This document shows positions 21,514 through 30,448 of a DNA stretch of 64,000 bases, in pieces. Position numbers and translations under genes: made by a program. Below the pieces are notes generated by a model. That model was not told where the DNA came from. It did not search any database and worked only from the letters and a program-made list of their open reading frames with translations. Each line of letters opens with the position of its first letter. The first letter of the stretch is position 1. The DNA is from Pseudomonas sp. BGr12 (GTDB lineage: Bacteria > Pseudomonadota > Gammaproteobacteria > Pseudomonadales > Pseudomonadaceae): assembly GCF_030272895.1 (NCBI RefSeq), contig NZ_JALRNF010000011.1, positions 75,026 to 139,025 of the forward strand, written 5' to 3'.

Positions 21514-21699
21514 TCAGGGATTCTTCTGGGCGCGCTCTTCACGGCTTTTTTCCAGCTTCTCGCACGCTTGCTGGATCATGTCCTCGGTGATCTCGACCTC
21601 TTGCCCGTCAGGGCCGATGATCGAGCCGCACACCGGCACCTTCGGCGCCTCGGCTTTTGGCGCGGTTGCTTGCTCTGTTTTCCCTTGCTGCAAGCTCAT
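21514..21699 (-). CDS. small acidic protein of unknown function
   Basis: Protein of 61 residues starting MSLQQGKTEQATAPKAEAPK, with GAGGAG before the ATG at 21699. The first 23 residues are a flexible Ala/Pro/Lys-rich tail, followed by VCGSIIGPDGQEVEITEDMIQQACEK, which looks like a small helical domain, and a charged C-terminus. There is no signal peptide or membrane segment. I do not recognise the family; it seems a conserved Pseudomonas hypothetical. A clear terminator follows it, which supports it being expressed. Confidence 0.7.
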   Translation of the reverse strand: MSLQQGKTEQATAPKAEAPKVPVCGSIIGPDGQEVEITEDMIQQACEKLEKSREERAQKNP

Positions 21700-21831
21700 T
21701 TCCTGTCTCCTCATCAGGTTACCAGCTAAGACTAGGCGCGTTGGGTGACTGGCGTGTGACAGCGCGGGGCCGGTCACTCCACGACCTTGGTCAAGTCCAA
21801 CAGAAAGCAAGGTAAAGCTCCAGTGGTACTT

Positions 21832-21848
21832 TAGACCAAAACGGTCTA
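21832..21848. promoter_or_regulatory. palindromic operator candidate upstream of the ABC exporter
   Basis: TAGACCAAAACGGTCTA is a perfect dyad with 6-base arms and a 5-base centre, 65 bases before the exporter ATG. It resembles operators of TetR-family efflux regulators such as NemR-type sites. No regulator gene is adjacent. Confidence 0.5.
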
Positions 21849-21913
21849 TCAGCCATTGGAGCGGGCCTTAAAGGGTGTAGGCTGAATCAAAACCACGGAG
21901 CTTCGGTCCTTCC

Positions 21914-23686
21914 ATGTTCAAGCGTTTTTCCGAGCGCCAACGCCAGGCCCTGCGCCTGGGCTGGCGCTTTATCCGGCCATACCGCAAACAGGTGGTGCTG
22001 GCGTTGCTGGCGCTGGTGCTGACCGCCGGCATCACCCTGTCCATGGGCCAGGGTATTCGCATGCTGGTCGACCAGGGCTTCATGACCGGCTCGCCGCACT
22101 TGCTCAACCAGTCCATCGGCGTGTTCCTGGCGTTGGTCGTGGCGCTGGCGATCGGCACTTTCAGCCGCTTCTACCTGGTGTCATGGATCGGCGAGCGCTG
22201 CGTGGCCGATATCCGCCAGCAGGTGTTCGATCACCTGATCTACCTGCACCCGGGTTTTTTCGAGAGCAACCGCAGCTCGGAGATCCAGTCGCGCCTGACC
22301 GCCGATACCACCTTGCTGCAGTCGGTGATCGGCTCGTCGCTGTCGATGTTCCTGCGCAACGTGCTGATGGTGCTGGGCGGCATCGTGCTGTTGTTCGTCA
22401 CAAACCCCAAGCTCACCAGTATCGTGGTGCTGGCCCTGCCGCTGGTGGTTGCGCCGATCCTGATCTTCGGCCGGCGGGTGCGCAGCCTGTCGCGCCAGAG
22501 CCAGGATCGCATCGCCGACGTCGGCAGCTATGTGGCCGAGACCCTCGGGCAGATCAAGACCGTGCAGGCCTACAACCACCAGGGCAGCGACCAGCAACGC
22601 TTCGCCGACACGGTGGAGGCGGCGTTCAGCGTCGCCCGCAAACGCATTCGCCAGCGTGCCTGGCTGATCACCCTGGTGATCGTGCTGGTGCTCGGCGCCG
22701 TGGGCGTAATGCTCTGGGTCGGTGGCATGGACGTGATCGCCGGGCGGATTTCCGCCGGTGAACTGGCCGCCTTTGTGTTCTACAGCCTGATCGTCGGCAG
22801 TGCCTTCGGCACCGTCAGCGAGGTGATCGGTGAGTTGCAGCGGGCTGCCGGCGCGGCGGAGCGGATCGCCGAGTTGCTGGCTGCGCGCAGCGAGATCAGC
22901 GCGCCGGCCCAGGGGCTGGAACGTTCGGCGCCGCGGGCCAGGGGGCGGATCGAGTTGCAGGCGGTGCGCTTTGCCTACCCCTCGCGCCCCGAGCCCGCCG
23001 CCATCGATGGCTTGAGCCTGACCGTCGAGCCGGGTGAAACCCTGGCCCTGGTCGGGCCGTCGGGGGCAGGCAAGTCGACCCTGTTCGACCTGCTGCTGCG
23101 CTTCTACGATCCCCAGCAAGGCCGCATTCTGCTTGACGGTCAAGCTATCGACTGCCTCGATCCCCTGGACCTGCGCCGGCACTTCGCCCTGGTGGCGCAG
23201 AATCCGGCGCTGTTCTTCGGCACGGTGGAGGAGAACATTCGCTATGGCCGGGCCGCTGCGAGCATGGCCCAGGTCGAAGCCGCCGCGCGCAGCGCCCACG
23301 CCCATGACTTCATCCTGCAATTGCCCCAGGGCTACCAGACCCACCTTGGCGATGCCGGCCTGGGCCTGTCGGGCGGCCAGCGGCAGCGCTTGGCGATCGC
23401 CCGGGCCTTGCTGGTGGATGCGCCGATCCTGCTGCTGGACGAAGCCACCAGCGCCCTCGATGCCCACAGCGAGCACCTGATCCAGCAGGCGCTGCCGACC
23501 CTGATGAGCGGGCGTACCACCCTGGTGATCGCCCATCGGCTGGCCACGGTGCAACACGCCGATCGCATCGCGGTGATCGACCAGGGGCGCCTGGTGGCGA
23601 TTGGCACTCACCGTCAACTGCTGGTCGAGAGCCCGTTGTATGCACGCCTGGCGGCATTGCAGTTCAACACCGTTACGGATTTGTGA
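21914..23686 (+). CDS. ABC exporter, fused permease and ATPase (MsbA-like half-transporter)
   Basis: Inner-membrane exporter half-transporter of 590 residues. Six hydrophobic segments cover about 20-305, followed by a nucleotide-binding domain with Walker A GPSGAGKST at about 381-389, signature LSGGQRQR at about 485 and Walker B ILLLDEATSALD at about 505-516. It should act as a homodimer. Its length and layout resemble MsbA/LmrA-type lipid or drug exporters, but the substrate is unknown, and lpxK is absent so it is not msbA by context. A palindromic operator candidate precedes it and a hairpin overlaps its stop. Confidence 0.92.
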   Translation: MFKRFSERQRQALRLGWRFIRPYRKQVVLALLALVLTAGITLSMGQGIRMLVDQGFMTGSPHLLNQSIGVFLALVVALAIGTFSRFYLVSWIGERCVADIRQQVFDHLIYLHPGFFESNRSSEIQSRLTADTTLLQSVIGSSLSMFLRNVLMVLGGIVLLFVTNPKLTSIVVLALPLVVAPILIFGRRVRSLSRQSQDRIADVGSYVAETLGQIKTVQAYNHQGSDQQRFADTVEAAFSVARKRIRQRAWLITLVIVLVLGAVGVMLWVGGMDVIAGRISAGELAAFVFYSLIVGSAFGTVSEVIGELQRAAGAAERIAELLAARSEISAPAQGLERSAPRARGRIELQAVRFAYPSRPEPAAIDGLSLTVEPGETLALVGPSGAGKSTLFDLLLRFYDPQQGRILLDGQAIDCLDPLDLRRHFALVAQNPALFFGTVEENIRYGRAAASMAQVEAAARSAHAHDFILQLPQGYQTHLGDAGLGLSGGQRQRLAIARALLVDAPILLLDEATSALDAHSEHLIQQALPTLMSGRTTLVIAHRLATVQHADRIAVIDQGRLVAIGTHRQLLVESPLYARLAALQFNTVTDL

Positions 23687-23708
23687 CAGCGTTCCGCCGG
23701 CTGTCACA
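23682..23708 (+). terminator. perfect hairpin at the end of the ABC exporter
   Basis: TGTGACAGC, nine-base loop, GCTGTCACA, a perfect 9-base-pair stem that includes the stop codon of the exporter and is followed by TTTCTGT. Probably a weak intrinsic terminator; the U-tract is interrupted. Confidence 0.55.
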
Positions 23709-23766
23709 TTTCTGTAGCAATCCCCTGAGACTATCTAGTCCAGCTGTTGCGTAACGCTCGAACCTG

Positions 23767-23796
23767 GCTGCTATCACTCGATGGCAGCTTTTTTTT
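23767..23796 (+). terminator. strong intrinsic terminator just before the chemoreceptor start codon
   Basis: GCTGCTATC, loop ACTC, GATGGCAGC, then eight T residues: a 9-base-pair stem with one G-U pair and an ideal U-tract. Its end is 32 bases before the ATG of the chemoreceptor at 23829, so it lies inside any leader transcript of that gene unless transcription starts in those 32 bases. Confidence 0.85.
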
Positions 23797-23828
23797 GGCT
23801 CCCATTCCTTGTTTCTGGATTCCTTCCG

Positions 23829-25445
23829 ATGTTGCGTAAATCCCTGAGAATGCAAATTCTCGCGCTGCTGGCTGGCAGTCTGTCGGCCATGCTGATCATC
23901 GCGCTTGTGTGCTTTCAACTGCTGTCGTCCAGTGTTCGTGGTTACGGGCAGTTGATCGACGGGCCGTTGCAGGCCTCGCAGTTGATCGACGAAGCCAACC
24001 TGCAGTTCAAGGTCCAGGTCCAGGAGTGGAAGAACGTGCTGTTGCGCGGCAAGCAGCCGGCTGAGCTGGACAAGTACTGGCAGCAATTTCTTGCCCGTGA
24101 ACAGCAGGTGCAGGGCATTCTCGAACAGTTGATCGAGCACAGCGAGGCGCCGCTCAAGGCGCGCGCCGAACAGCTCAAGGAAAGCCACCGCCAGTTGGGT
24201 CGGGCCTATGCCCAGGGTCGCCAGGCGTTCCTCGCAGCAGGCGGCGATCCGGTAGTGGGGGACCAGGCGGTCAAAGGTGTGGATCGCGCCGCCAGCGAGC
24301 AGATGAGCGCGCTGGTCAGCCAGTTGCGCGCCGACGCCCAGGCCCGCGCCGAGGCGATCAACCAGTCGGCGCAGCGCACCGTGTGGCTGGGCCTGCTGGT
24401 GATGTTCGGTTCGGCGCTGCTGGTCGGCCTGCTCAGCCTGTGGCTGGTCAATCGCAGCCTGATCGAGCCGATCCGTGGCCTGATCGACTACGTCGCGCAA
24501 CTGAGCCAGGGCCGCTTCGAGGCACGGGTGCCCAGCGATCGCCAGGATGAGCTCGGCCGCCTGGCCGTGGCGGCCAATACCTTGCGCGACTTTCTCGCCG
24601 ATACTGTCAGCCGCCTGCAGCGCAATGCCGGCGAGTTGGAAACCGCCAGCGGCGAGTTGCGTAGCATCGCCGGCAGCATGGCGGTGGGCACCGACGATCA
24701 GTTCCAGCGCACCGATCAGGTGGCCACGGCCATGCACGAGATGTCCGCCACTGCCCAGGAAGTCGCCCGCCATGCCGCCGAAGCGGCGCGGGCGGCCGAT
24801 GATGCCGACCACAGTGCCCAGGCGGGCGAGCAGGTCATGCAGGCCACCATCGACACCATTGCCACGGTCAACCAGGAGATCGCCGGTACGGCCGCGGTAA
24901 TTCGCGATCTGGAGGCCGACAGCGCGCGCATCGGCAAGGTGCTGGAAGTGATCCGCGGAATCGCCGAGCAGACCAACCTGCTGGCGCTCAATGCCGCCAT
25001 CGAGGCGGCGCGGGCAGGGGAGGCCGGGCGCGGCTTCGCCGTGGTCGCCGACGAGGTGCGCAGCCTGGCCCAGCGCACGGCGGCGTCGATCGCCGAGATC
25101 AACCAGATCATCAGCGCCGTGCAGTCCGGCGCCGTGGATGCGGTCAGGGCCATCGAAAGCGGCCAGCAGCGCAGTGAAGAGGGGGCCGAGCAGGTCCAGC
25201 GCGCCGGGCAGATGCTGCAGCGCATCACCCAGGCGGTGGAAGCGATCCGCGACATGAACCGGCAGATCGCCACGGCCGCCGAAGAGCAGACCAGCGTGGC
25301 CGAGGACATTTCCCGCAACCTGGTGGAAATCACGCGTATCGCCACCGCCAACCAGCAGGCGGTGCAGCACACCGAGCAGGCCGGTCATCGCCTGCACGGG
25401 CTGTCGGGGCAGCTTGGCGAAGTCACGGCGCGGCTGAGCGCCTGA
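23829..25445 (+). CDS. methyl-accepting chemotaxis protein
   Basis: Transmembrane chemoreceptor of 538 residues. First membrane helix at about 8-33; a periplasmic helical sensor domain of about 155 residues (34-190, four-helix-bundle size); second membrane helix at about 194-215; HAMP at about 216-270; then the signalling domain with the conserved tip [38 protein letters not shown]. No C-terminal CheR-docking pentapeptide is visible (ends TARLSA). The ligand is unknown. ATG at 23829 was chosen because a terminator lies between it and the upstream in-frame ATG at 23781. No FliA promoter is visible near it, unlike aer and cheV. Confidence 0.9.
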   Translation: MLRKSLRMQILALLAGSLSAMLIIALVCFQLLSSSVRGYGQLIDGPLQASQLIDEANLQFKVQVQEWKNVLLRGKQPAELDKYWQQFLAREQQVQGILEQLIEHSEAPLKARAEQLKESHRQLGRAYAQGRQAFLAAGGDPVVGDQAVKGVDRAASEQMSALVSQLRADAQARAEAINQSAQRTVWLGLLVMFGSALLVGLLSLWLVNRSLIEPIRGLIDYVAQLSQGRFEARVPSDRQDELGRLAVAANTLRDFLADTVSRLQRNAGELETASGELRSIAGSMAVGTDDQFQRTDQVATAMHEMSATAQEVARHAAEAARAADDADHSAQAGEQVMQATIDTIATVNQEIAGTAAVIRDLEADSARIGKVLEVIRGIAEQTNLLALNAAIEAARAGEAGRGFAVVADEVRSLAQRTAASIAEINQIISAVQSGAVDAVRAIESGQQRSEEGAEQVQRAGQMLQRITQAVEAIRDMNRQIATAAEEQTSVAEDISRNLVEITRIATANQQAVQHTEQAGHRLHGLSGQLGEVTARLSA

Positions 25446-25827
25446 CCCGCGACGGGGGAAATCCGCCACATGCCGGCAAAAGTGGCGATCAATGTGGCGG
25501 ATTGTCGCCAGAAAAACCGCTAAAGATGGGGTGCGACGACGCGTCCCGGGTATTAGCCCTTGGTCTTGAGAGAGTTGGCCCGCTTTGTGCTTAAAGGCGG
25601 GCAGGCCTAGGCCTCGCAAGCACCCGGTGTGTTGTCAGACGCCCGGGTGACCGTTTCCCGATCCATCGAACAACCCCAGCCGCCAACCATCGCGCGCGCG
25701 TCCAGGCCGATTGCCTGAGTATCGTGCTCAGCTAAGCTTTGGTCTGCGCGAGCAACAACAAGAATCCGGGCGTGCACTACGGGACCAGCGGTCATTGCCA
25801 ATTACTTCACCCCAATTGGATTGAACT
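25446..25827. other. intergenic region upstream of mqo
   Basis: About 380 bases without a gene. It must carry the mqo promoter. I see a weak inverted repeat (CACCCGG near 25621 and CCGGGTG near 25643) that could terminate the chemoreceptor transcript, and no REP. No promoter can be chosen with confidence. Confidence 0.5.
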
Positions 25828-27426
25828 ATGAAAAAAATCCTGCTGACGCTCCTGTGCCTGAGTGTCATCGGCTGCTCCAAGCCCAGTGAGCCCGAAAAGA
25901 GCGTAGACGTGCTGCTGATCGGCGGCGGCATCATGAGTGCAAGTCTGGGCACCTACCTCAACGAGCTGGAGCCGGGCTGGTCGATCGACATCTACGAGCG
26001 CCTGGACAAGGTCGCCGAAGAAAGCTCCAACGCCTGGAACAACGCCGGTACCGGCCACTCGGCCTTCTGCGAGCTGAACTACACCAGCGAAGGCGCCGAC
26101 GGCAAGATCGACATCAGCAAGGCGGTCGGGGTCAACGAGCAGTTCGAGATCTCCAAGCAGTTCTGGGCCTACCAGGTCGAACAGGGCGTGCTGAGCAACC
26201 CGACCTCGTTCATCAACAACGTGCCGCACATGAGTTTCGTCTGGGGCGACAAGAACGTCGAGTTCCTCAAGAAGCGCCATGAAGCCCTGCAGCACAGCTC
26301 GCTGTTCCGTGGCATGGAGTACTCCGAAGACCACGCGCAGATCCAGAAGTGGGTACCGATCGTGATGGAAGGCCGTGCTGCCGACCAGAAGATCGCCGCC
26401 ACCCGCATGAACATCGGTACCGACGTCAACTTCGGCGAGATCACCCGCCAGCTGATCGCCTCGCTGACCAAGCGCGACAACGTCAAGCTGCACGTGCAGC
26501 ACGAAGTGCGCGACATCGTGCGCAACGCCGACAACACCTGGACCGTGGTGGTTGCCGACCTCGCCAACAAGGGCGCCGAGCGTAGCGTCAAGGCCAAGTT
26601 CGTGTTCATCGGTGCCGGTGGTGGTGCCCTGAAACTGCTGCAGAAGTCCGGTATCCCTGAAGCTGACGGCTATGCCGGCTTCCCGGTCGGTGGCCAGTTC
26701 CTGATGACCGACAACCAGGCCATCGTTGCCCGTCACAAGGCCAAGCTGTACGGCAAGGCTTCGGTGGGCGCGCCGCCGATGTCCGTTCCGCACCTGGACA
26801 CCCGCGTGATCGATGGCAAGGAAGTGCTGCTGTTCGGCCCGTTCGCGACCTTCTCCACCAAGTTCCTGAAGAACGGTTCGCTGCTCGACATGTTCGCTGC
26901 GCTGACCACCCACAACATCATGCCGATGACCCACGCTGGCATCGACAACATCGACCTGAGCACCTACCTGATGGGTCAGCTGATGCTCAGCTTCGATGAC
27001 CGCATGGATGCCCTGCGCGAGTACTTCCCGAACGCCAAGAACGAAGACTGGAAACTGCTGCAGGCCGGTCAACGGGTCCAGGTGATCAAGAAGGATCCGG
27101 TGCACGGTGGCGTTCTGCAGTTCGGTACCGAAGTGGTTGCCGCCCAGGATGGCAGCATCGCTGCGCTGCTGGGTGCCTCGCCAGGTGCTTCGACCGCCGC
27201 GCCAATCATGCTGAGCGTGCTGGAGAAGACCTTCAAGGATCGCATCAAGACCCCTGAATGGCAGGCCAAGCTGAAGGAAATCGTGCCGACCTACGGCCAG
27301 AAGCTCAACAACAACCTTGAGCTGACCAACAAGACCCGTGAGTGGAGCAGCTCGCGTCTGGGCCTGCTGTACGTTCCGGTGCTGCCGGAAGCGGCCCCTG
27401 TGGTACAGGCTGAGCCTGCGCTGTAA
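25828..27426 (+). CDS. mqo: malate:quinone oxidoreductase with a lipoprotein signal
   Basis: FAD enzyme of 532 residues that oxidises malate to oxaloacetate and reduces quinone. The FAD-binding glycine motif [17 protein letters not shown] starts at about residue 29, and [18 protein letters not shown] and the C-terminal [16 protein letters not shown] are Mqo signatures. Unusually, it opens with [20 protein letters not shown]: two Lys, a hydrophobic run and a lipobox (VIGC, Cys16) followed by a linker of charged residues before the FAD domain. That predicts export and lipid anchoring, odd for an enzyme usually on the cytosolic face. The start is supported by the family start beginning only at about residue 25 and by a normal upstream region. 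A strong terminator follows. Confidence 0.93.
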   Translation: MKKILLTLLCLSVIGCSKPSEPEKSVDVLLIGGGIMSASLGTYLNELEPGWSIDIYERLDKVAEESSNAWNNAGTGHSAFCELNYTSEGADGKIDISKAVGVNEQFEISKQFWAYQVEQGVLSNPTSFINNVPHMSFVWGDKNVEFLKKRHEALQHSSLFRGMEYSEDHAQIQKWVPIVMEGRAADQKIAATRMNIGTDVNFGEITRQLIASLTKRDNVKLHVQHEVRDIVRNADNTWTVVVADLANKGAERSVKAKFVFIGAGGGALKLLQKSGIPEADGYAGFPVGGQFLMTDNQAIVARHKAKLYGKASVGAPPMSVPHLDTRVIDGKEVLLFGPFATFSTKFLKNGSLLDMFAALTTHNIMPMTHAGIDNIDLSTYLMGQLMLSFDDRMDALREYFPNAKNEDWKLLQAGQRVQVIKKDPVHGGVLQFGTEVVAAQDGSIAALLGASPGASTAAPIMLSVLEKTFKDRIKTPEWQAKLKEIVPTYGQKLNNNLELTNKTREWSSSRLGLLYVPVLPEAAPVVQAEPAL

Positions 27427-27447
27427 GTCGTGAAACGCTAGAAACGA

Positions 27448-27480
27448 AACAGCCCCCTATTCAGGGGGCTGTTTTGTTTT
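27448..27480 (+). terminator. intrinsic terminator of mqo
   Basis: CAGCCCCC, short loop, GGGGGCTG, then TTTTGTTTT. A-rich sequence on the 5' side makes it usable in the other direction for the glycine-zipper gene. Confidence 0.95.
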
Positions 27481-27504
27481 CGGGGCTGGAAAGCATCGCG
27501 GGGC

Positions 27505-27531
27505 ATGTGGGAGCGGGCTTGCCCCGCGAAA
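27505..27531. repeat. single REP unit
   Basis: GTGGGAGCGGGCTTGCCCCG, the same core as the other REPs; a partner in inverse orientation lies on the other side of the glycine-zipper gene near 28070. Confidence 0.8.
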
Positions 27532-27552
27532 AGACCCTGAAACCAGGTGCAA

Positions 27553-27918
27553 TCAGTGACGCTTCTTGTCCGCCACGTGGTTGCCCAGGGCACCGCCTGC
27601 AGCGCCACCCAGGCCCGCGCCGATGGCCGAACCGGTGCTGCCGCCGAGCGAGCCGCCGATCAGCGAACCGCCGGCCGAGCCCAGGCCGCCGCCGATGGCT
27701 GCCTTGGTCTTGTTGCCGTTCTTGGCTGCCATGGCACTGCCTGCTGCGCCGCCGACGCCAGCGCCGATTGCGGCACCGGTGCGACCGCCGAGCTGTTGCC
27801 CGACCACGTTACCCAGTACACCACCCAGGCCACCGCCCAGGGCGGTCTGGCCATCACCGGCCACGGCGCCTTGTGCGCACAGCAGGCCCAGGGTCAGGGC
27901 GGCAAGAGTCTTACGCAT
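27553..27918 (-). CDS. secreted glycine-zipper protein
   Basis: Exported protein of 121 residues. Signal peptide about 1-21 (MRKTLAALTLGLLCAQGAVAG, likely cleavage after AVA). The mature part is dominated by glycine-zipper repeats (GGGLGGVLGNVVGQQLGG, GAAIGAGVGGAAGSAM, GSAIGAGLGGAAGGALG), as in the 2TM/YMGG-like families found in outer-membrane or periplasmic small proteins. The C-terminus is NHVADKKRH. ATG at 27918 was chosen because it starts the signal peptide. Function unknown; flanked by REP units on both sides. Confidence 0.85.
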   Translation of the reverse strand: MRKTLAALTLGLLCAQGAVAGDGQTALGGGLGGVLGNVVGQQLGGRTGAAIGAGVGGAAGSAMAAKNGNKTKAAIGGGLGSAGGSLIGGSLGGSTGSAIGAGLGGAAGGALGNHVADKKRH

Positions 27919-28033
27919 GAGAATCAACCTCCAGGTTCGAAAGGCGCGCATTCTCCTGTTACCGCTACAACTGCGCAATGCTGGCCATTCATGCATGACG
28001 CTATTCCGGTAGGCGCGGCGGTGCGACGATTCG

Positions 28034-28098
28034 ACTTGCCCCGCGATGCGATTGTCCTGATAGAACGCAATCGCGGGGCAAGCCCGCTCCCACAGGCA
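28034..28098. repeat. REP pair (imperfect REPIN)
   Basis: ACTTGCCCCGCGATGCG near 28034 and GCAATCGCGGGGCAAGCCCG near 28067 are inverted partial copies of the REP core; the right copy extends to GCTCCCACAGG. Confidence 0.75.
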
Positions 28099-28100
28099 TG

Positions 28101-28128
28101 AAAAAGCCCGCTCAAGGGCGGGCTTTTT
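28101..28128 (-). terminator. terminator downstream of tRNA-Pro
   Basis: AAAAAGCCCGC, loop, GCGGGCTTTTT: symmetric, so it can act in both directions. On the minus strand it follows the tRNA 3' end by about 10 bases. Confidence 0.92.
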
Positions 28129-28138
28129 GCTTTGGATG

Positions 28139-28215
28139 TGGTCGGAGAGACAGGATTCGAACCTGCGGCCTTCTCGTCCCGAACGAGACGCGCTACCTGG
28201 CTGCGCTACACTCCG
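28139..28215 (-). tRNA. tRNA-Pro (anticodon CGG)
   Basis: 77-base cloverleaf on the minus strand: acceptor CGGAGTG and CTCTCCG, D arm GCGC...GCGC, anticodon stem TCTCG/CGAGA with loop TTCGGGA giving anticodon CGG, T arm GCAGG TTCGAAT CCTGT, discriminator A and encoded CCA. The sixth acceptor pair is a U-U mismatch; all others pair. It decodes CCG, a common proline codon in this GC-rich genome. Confidence 0.97.
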
Positions 28216-28280
28216 ATGGAGAAAATATTACTCAAAAATGTCTCCCCGACAAGCCCCCTTCACAAGGCTTGTTGCACACG

Positions 28281-28502
28281 TCAGAGATCCTTGACGGTGC
28301 GTACCTGGTCCTTGTTGATGCGGGTGCGCTTGCCATCCAGTTGCTCGAACTCGTAGAAGCCGGTTTCGTCGTCGTACTCCGGCGTGTCGACTGCCTGGAT
28401 TTCGCGGCCATCGTTGAGGGTGATGACGGTAGGCGATGCGCAACCTGCCAGGGTGCCAAGACCGACGGCGAGCAGGAGGGCGGGGAGGGTCCGTTGAATC
28501 AT
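28281..28502 (-). CDS. YgdI/YgdR family lipoprotein
   Basis: Small lipoprotein of 73 residues. Signal peptide with lipobox LAGC (Cys21), then a DUF903-type beta domain: [45 protein letters not shown]. The family has an SH3-like fold; function unknown. Residue after Cys is Ala, so outer-membrane sorting is expected. Lies directly upstream of the tRNA on the same strand. Confidence 0.93.
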   Translation of the reverse strand: MIQRTLPALLLAVGLGTLAGCASPTVITLNDGREIQAVDTPEYDDETGFYEFEQLDGKRTRINKDQVRTVKDL

Positions 28503-28698
28503 CGTGTTTCTCCGGTAATGGATAGTGCGTAATGTTCCTCAGACGCAGGGGGGCTGTGCAAGTTCCTTGCACTTACCAGCATAGCGGTTGCGCACCTTCA
28601 TTGACGGGCGACAATCCCTTTCAGGGTAGCGGGCGCGAGCCGGGCAGGGCTGTGATATAACACCGTCCATCCTCCCTCTATCAATGGATCAAGGTCCC

Positions 28699-29238
28699 AT
28701 GAAAGCCAAGGCAGATGTACCTTTCGTGCCGCTGAACATTGCGGTGTTGACGGTCAGTGATACCCGTACCCTGGAAACCGACACCTCCGGCCAGGTCTTT
28801 GTCGATCGCCTGACCGAGGCGGGCCACGGCCTGGCTGCACGGGTGCTGCTCAAGGATGACCTGTACAAGATCCGCGCCCAGGTCGCCACCTGGATCGCCG
28901 ATGAACAGGTGCAGGTGGTGCTGATTACCGGCGGCACCGGTTTTACCGGTCGCGACAGCACCCCCGAGGCCGTCGCCTGCCTGCTCGACAAGCAGGTCGA
29001 TGGGTTTGGCGAGCTGTTCCGTCATATTTCCATGGCCGACATCGGCACCTCCACCGTGCAGTCCCGTGCCCTGGCCGGGCTGGCCAACGGCACCCTGGTC
29101 TGCTGCCTGCCAGGCTCGACCAACGCCGTGCGCACCGGTTGGGACGGCATCCTCGCCGAGCAGCTGGATGCCCGTCACCGTCCGTGCAATTTCGTCACCC
29201 ACCTCAAGCAGGCCGAACCCTGCGCCAGTCGTGGTTGA
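28699..29238 (+). CDS. moaB: molybdenum cofactor biosynthesis protein B
   Basis: MoaB/MogA-fold protein of 179 residues, thought to adenylylate molybdopterin before molybdate insertion. It has the MoCF-binding signature ITGGTGFTGRDSTPEAV and the second motif LVCCLPGSTNAVRTGWDG. ATG 28699 begins MKAKADVPFVPLNIAV. It is followed by moeA after only 7 bases, so the two form an operon for molybdenum cofactor insertion. Pseudomonas often has two moaB/moeA copies; which one this is cannot be told here. Confidence 0.94.
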   Translation: MKAKADVPFVPLNIAVLTVSDTRTLETDTSGQVFVDRLTEAGHGLAARVLLKDDLYKIRAQVATWIADEQVQVVLITGGTGFTGRDSTPEAVACLLDKQVDGFGELFRHISMADIGTSTVQSRALAGLANGTLVCCLPGSTNAVRTGWDGILAEQLDARHRPCNFVTHLKQAEPCASRG

Positions 29239-29245
29239 AGCGTCC

Positions 29246-30448
29246 ATGAGCAGCTCGTTGATGGCGGTCGAGGACGCACTGGCGCGTTTGCTGGCACTGG
29301 CCGAGGCGGCGCCGATCGTCGAGACCGAACAGGTGGCCCTGGCCGAGGCGCAAGGTCGGGTGCTGGCCCGGGAGCTGGTTGCCAGCCTCGACCTGCCGCC
29401 CTGGCCGAACAGCGCCATGGACGGCTACGCCTTGCGCCTGGCCGACTGGCAGGGCGAGGCGTTGCCGGTCAGCCAGCGGATCTTTGCCGGCCACGCGCCC
29501 GAGCCGCTGCAACCGGGTACCTGCGCGCGGATCTTCACCGGTGCGCCGCTGCCCGCCGGTGCCGATTGTGTCGAGATGCAGGAGAACGCCGAGGTGCTGG
29601 ATGACCAGCGGGTGCGTTTCACCGAGCCGCTGCACGTCGGTCAGAACGTTCGTCCGCAAGGTCAGGAAACCCGTGCGGGCGAATCGGTGCTGGCCGCTGG
29701 CACGCGCCTGGGGCCGATCGAGCTGGGGCTGGCTGCGACCCTGGGCTGCGCCGAGCTCACGGTGGTGCGCAAGGTCAAGGTAGCGGTGCTCTCCACTGGC
29801 GACGAGCTGGTCGAGCCCGGCCTGCCGCTGGGCCCCGGGCAGATCTACAACAGTAATCGCCGCCTGCTGGTCAGCTGGTTGCAGCGCCTGGGCTGCGAAG
29901 TGATCGATGCGGGCATCCTTGCCGATGACCTGCAAAAGACCCGCGACTGCCTGGCGGGCCTGAACCAGGTCGACCTGATCCTGTCGACCGGCGGTGTCTC
30001 GGTGGGTGAGGCCGACTACCTGGGGCTGGCCCTGCGTGAAGCCGGCGAGCTGGCGTTGTGGAAGCTGGCGATCAAGCCCGGCAAGCCATTGACCTTCGGC
30101 CACTACAAGGGCGTGCCGGTGATTGGCCTGCCCGGTAACCCGGCCTCGACCTTGGTGACCTTCGGCCTGTTGACCCGTCCGTACCTGCTGCGCCGCCAGG
30201 GGGTCGCCGAGGTTACGCCGTTGCAGTTCCCGGTGCCGGCCGGTTTCGACTGGCCCAAGGCGGGCAATCGCCGCGAGTACCTGCGGGCCCGGCTGGAGCA
30301 GGGCCAGGCGCTGATCTACAAGAACCAGAGCTCCGGTGTCCTGCGCAGCGCCGCCTGGGCCGAAGGCCTGGTGGAAGTGCGCGAGGGCACCACGCCGGCC
30401 AAAGGCGATACCGTGCAGTTCATTCCCTTGAGCGAACTACTCGGCTGA
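29246..30448 (+). CDS. moeA: molybdopterin molybdenumtransferase MoeA
   Basis: Enzyme of 400 residues that inserts molybdate into adenylylated molybdopterin. The MoeA signatures appear in order: PPWPNSAMDGYALRL (domain I/II), ARIFTGAPLPAGADCVEMQE, VLSTGDELVEPG, ILSTGGVSVGEADYLG and GLPGNPASTLVTFGLL. ATG at 29246 begins MSSSLMAVEDAL. The reading frame is open far upstream inside moaB, but that part is a shadow. The second in-frame ATG at 29261 is an alternative start. The 3' end overlaps the convergent glycosyltransferase gene by 12 bases. Confidence 0.94.
   Translation: MSSSLMAVEDALARLLALAEAAPIVETEQVALAEAQGRVLARELVASLDLPPWPNSAMDGYALRLADWQGEALPVSQRIFAGHAPEPLQPGTCARIFTGAPLPAGADCVEMQENAEVLDDQRVRFTEPLHVGQNVRPQGQETRAGESVLAAGTRLGPIELGLAATLGCAELTVVRKVKVAVLSTGDELVEPGLPLGPGQIYNSNRRLLVSWLQRLGCEVIDAGILADDLQKTRDCLAGLNQVDLILSTGGVSVGEADYLGLALREAGELALWKLAIKPGKPLTFGHYKGVPVIGLPGNPASTLVTFGLLTRPYLLRRQGVAEVTPLQFPVPAGFDWPKAGNRREYLRARLEQGQALIYKNQSSGVLRSAAWAEGLVEVREGTTPAKGDTVQFIPLSELLG

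Noticed and set aside
23682-23708. Vfr/CRP-like reading of TGTGA...TCACA
   Set aside because: The half-sites are 17 bases apart, not the 6 needed for CRP; the symmetric hairpin at a gene end is better explained as a terminator.
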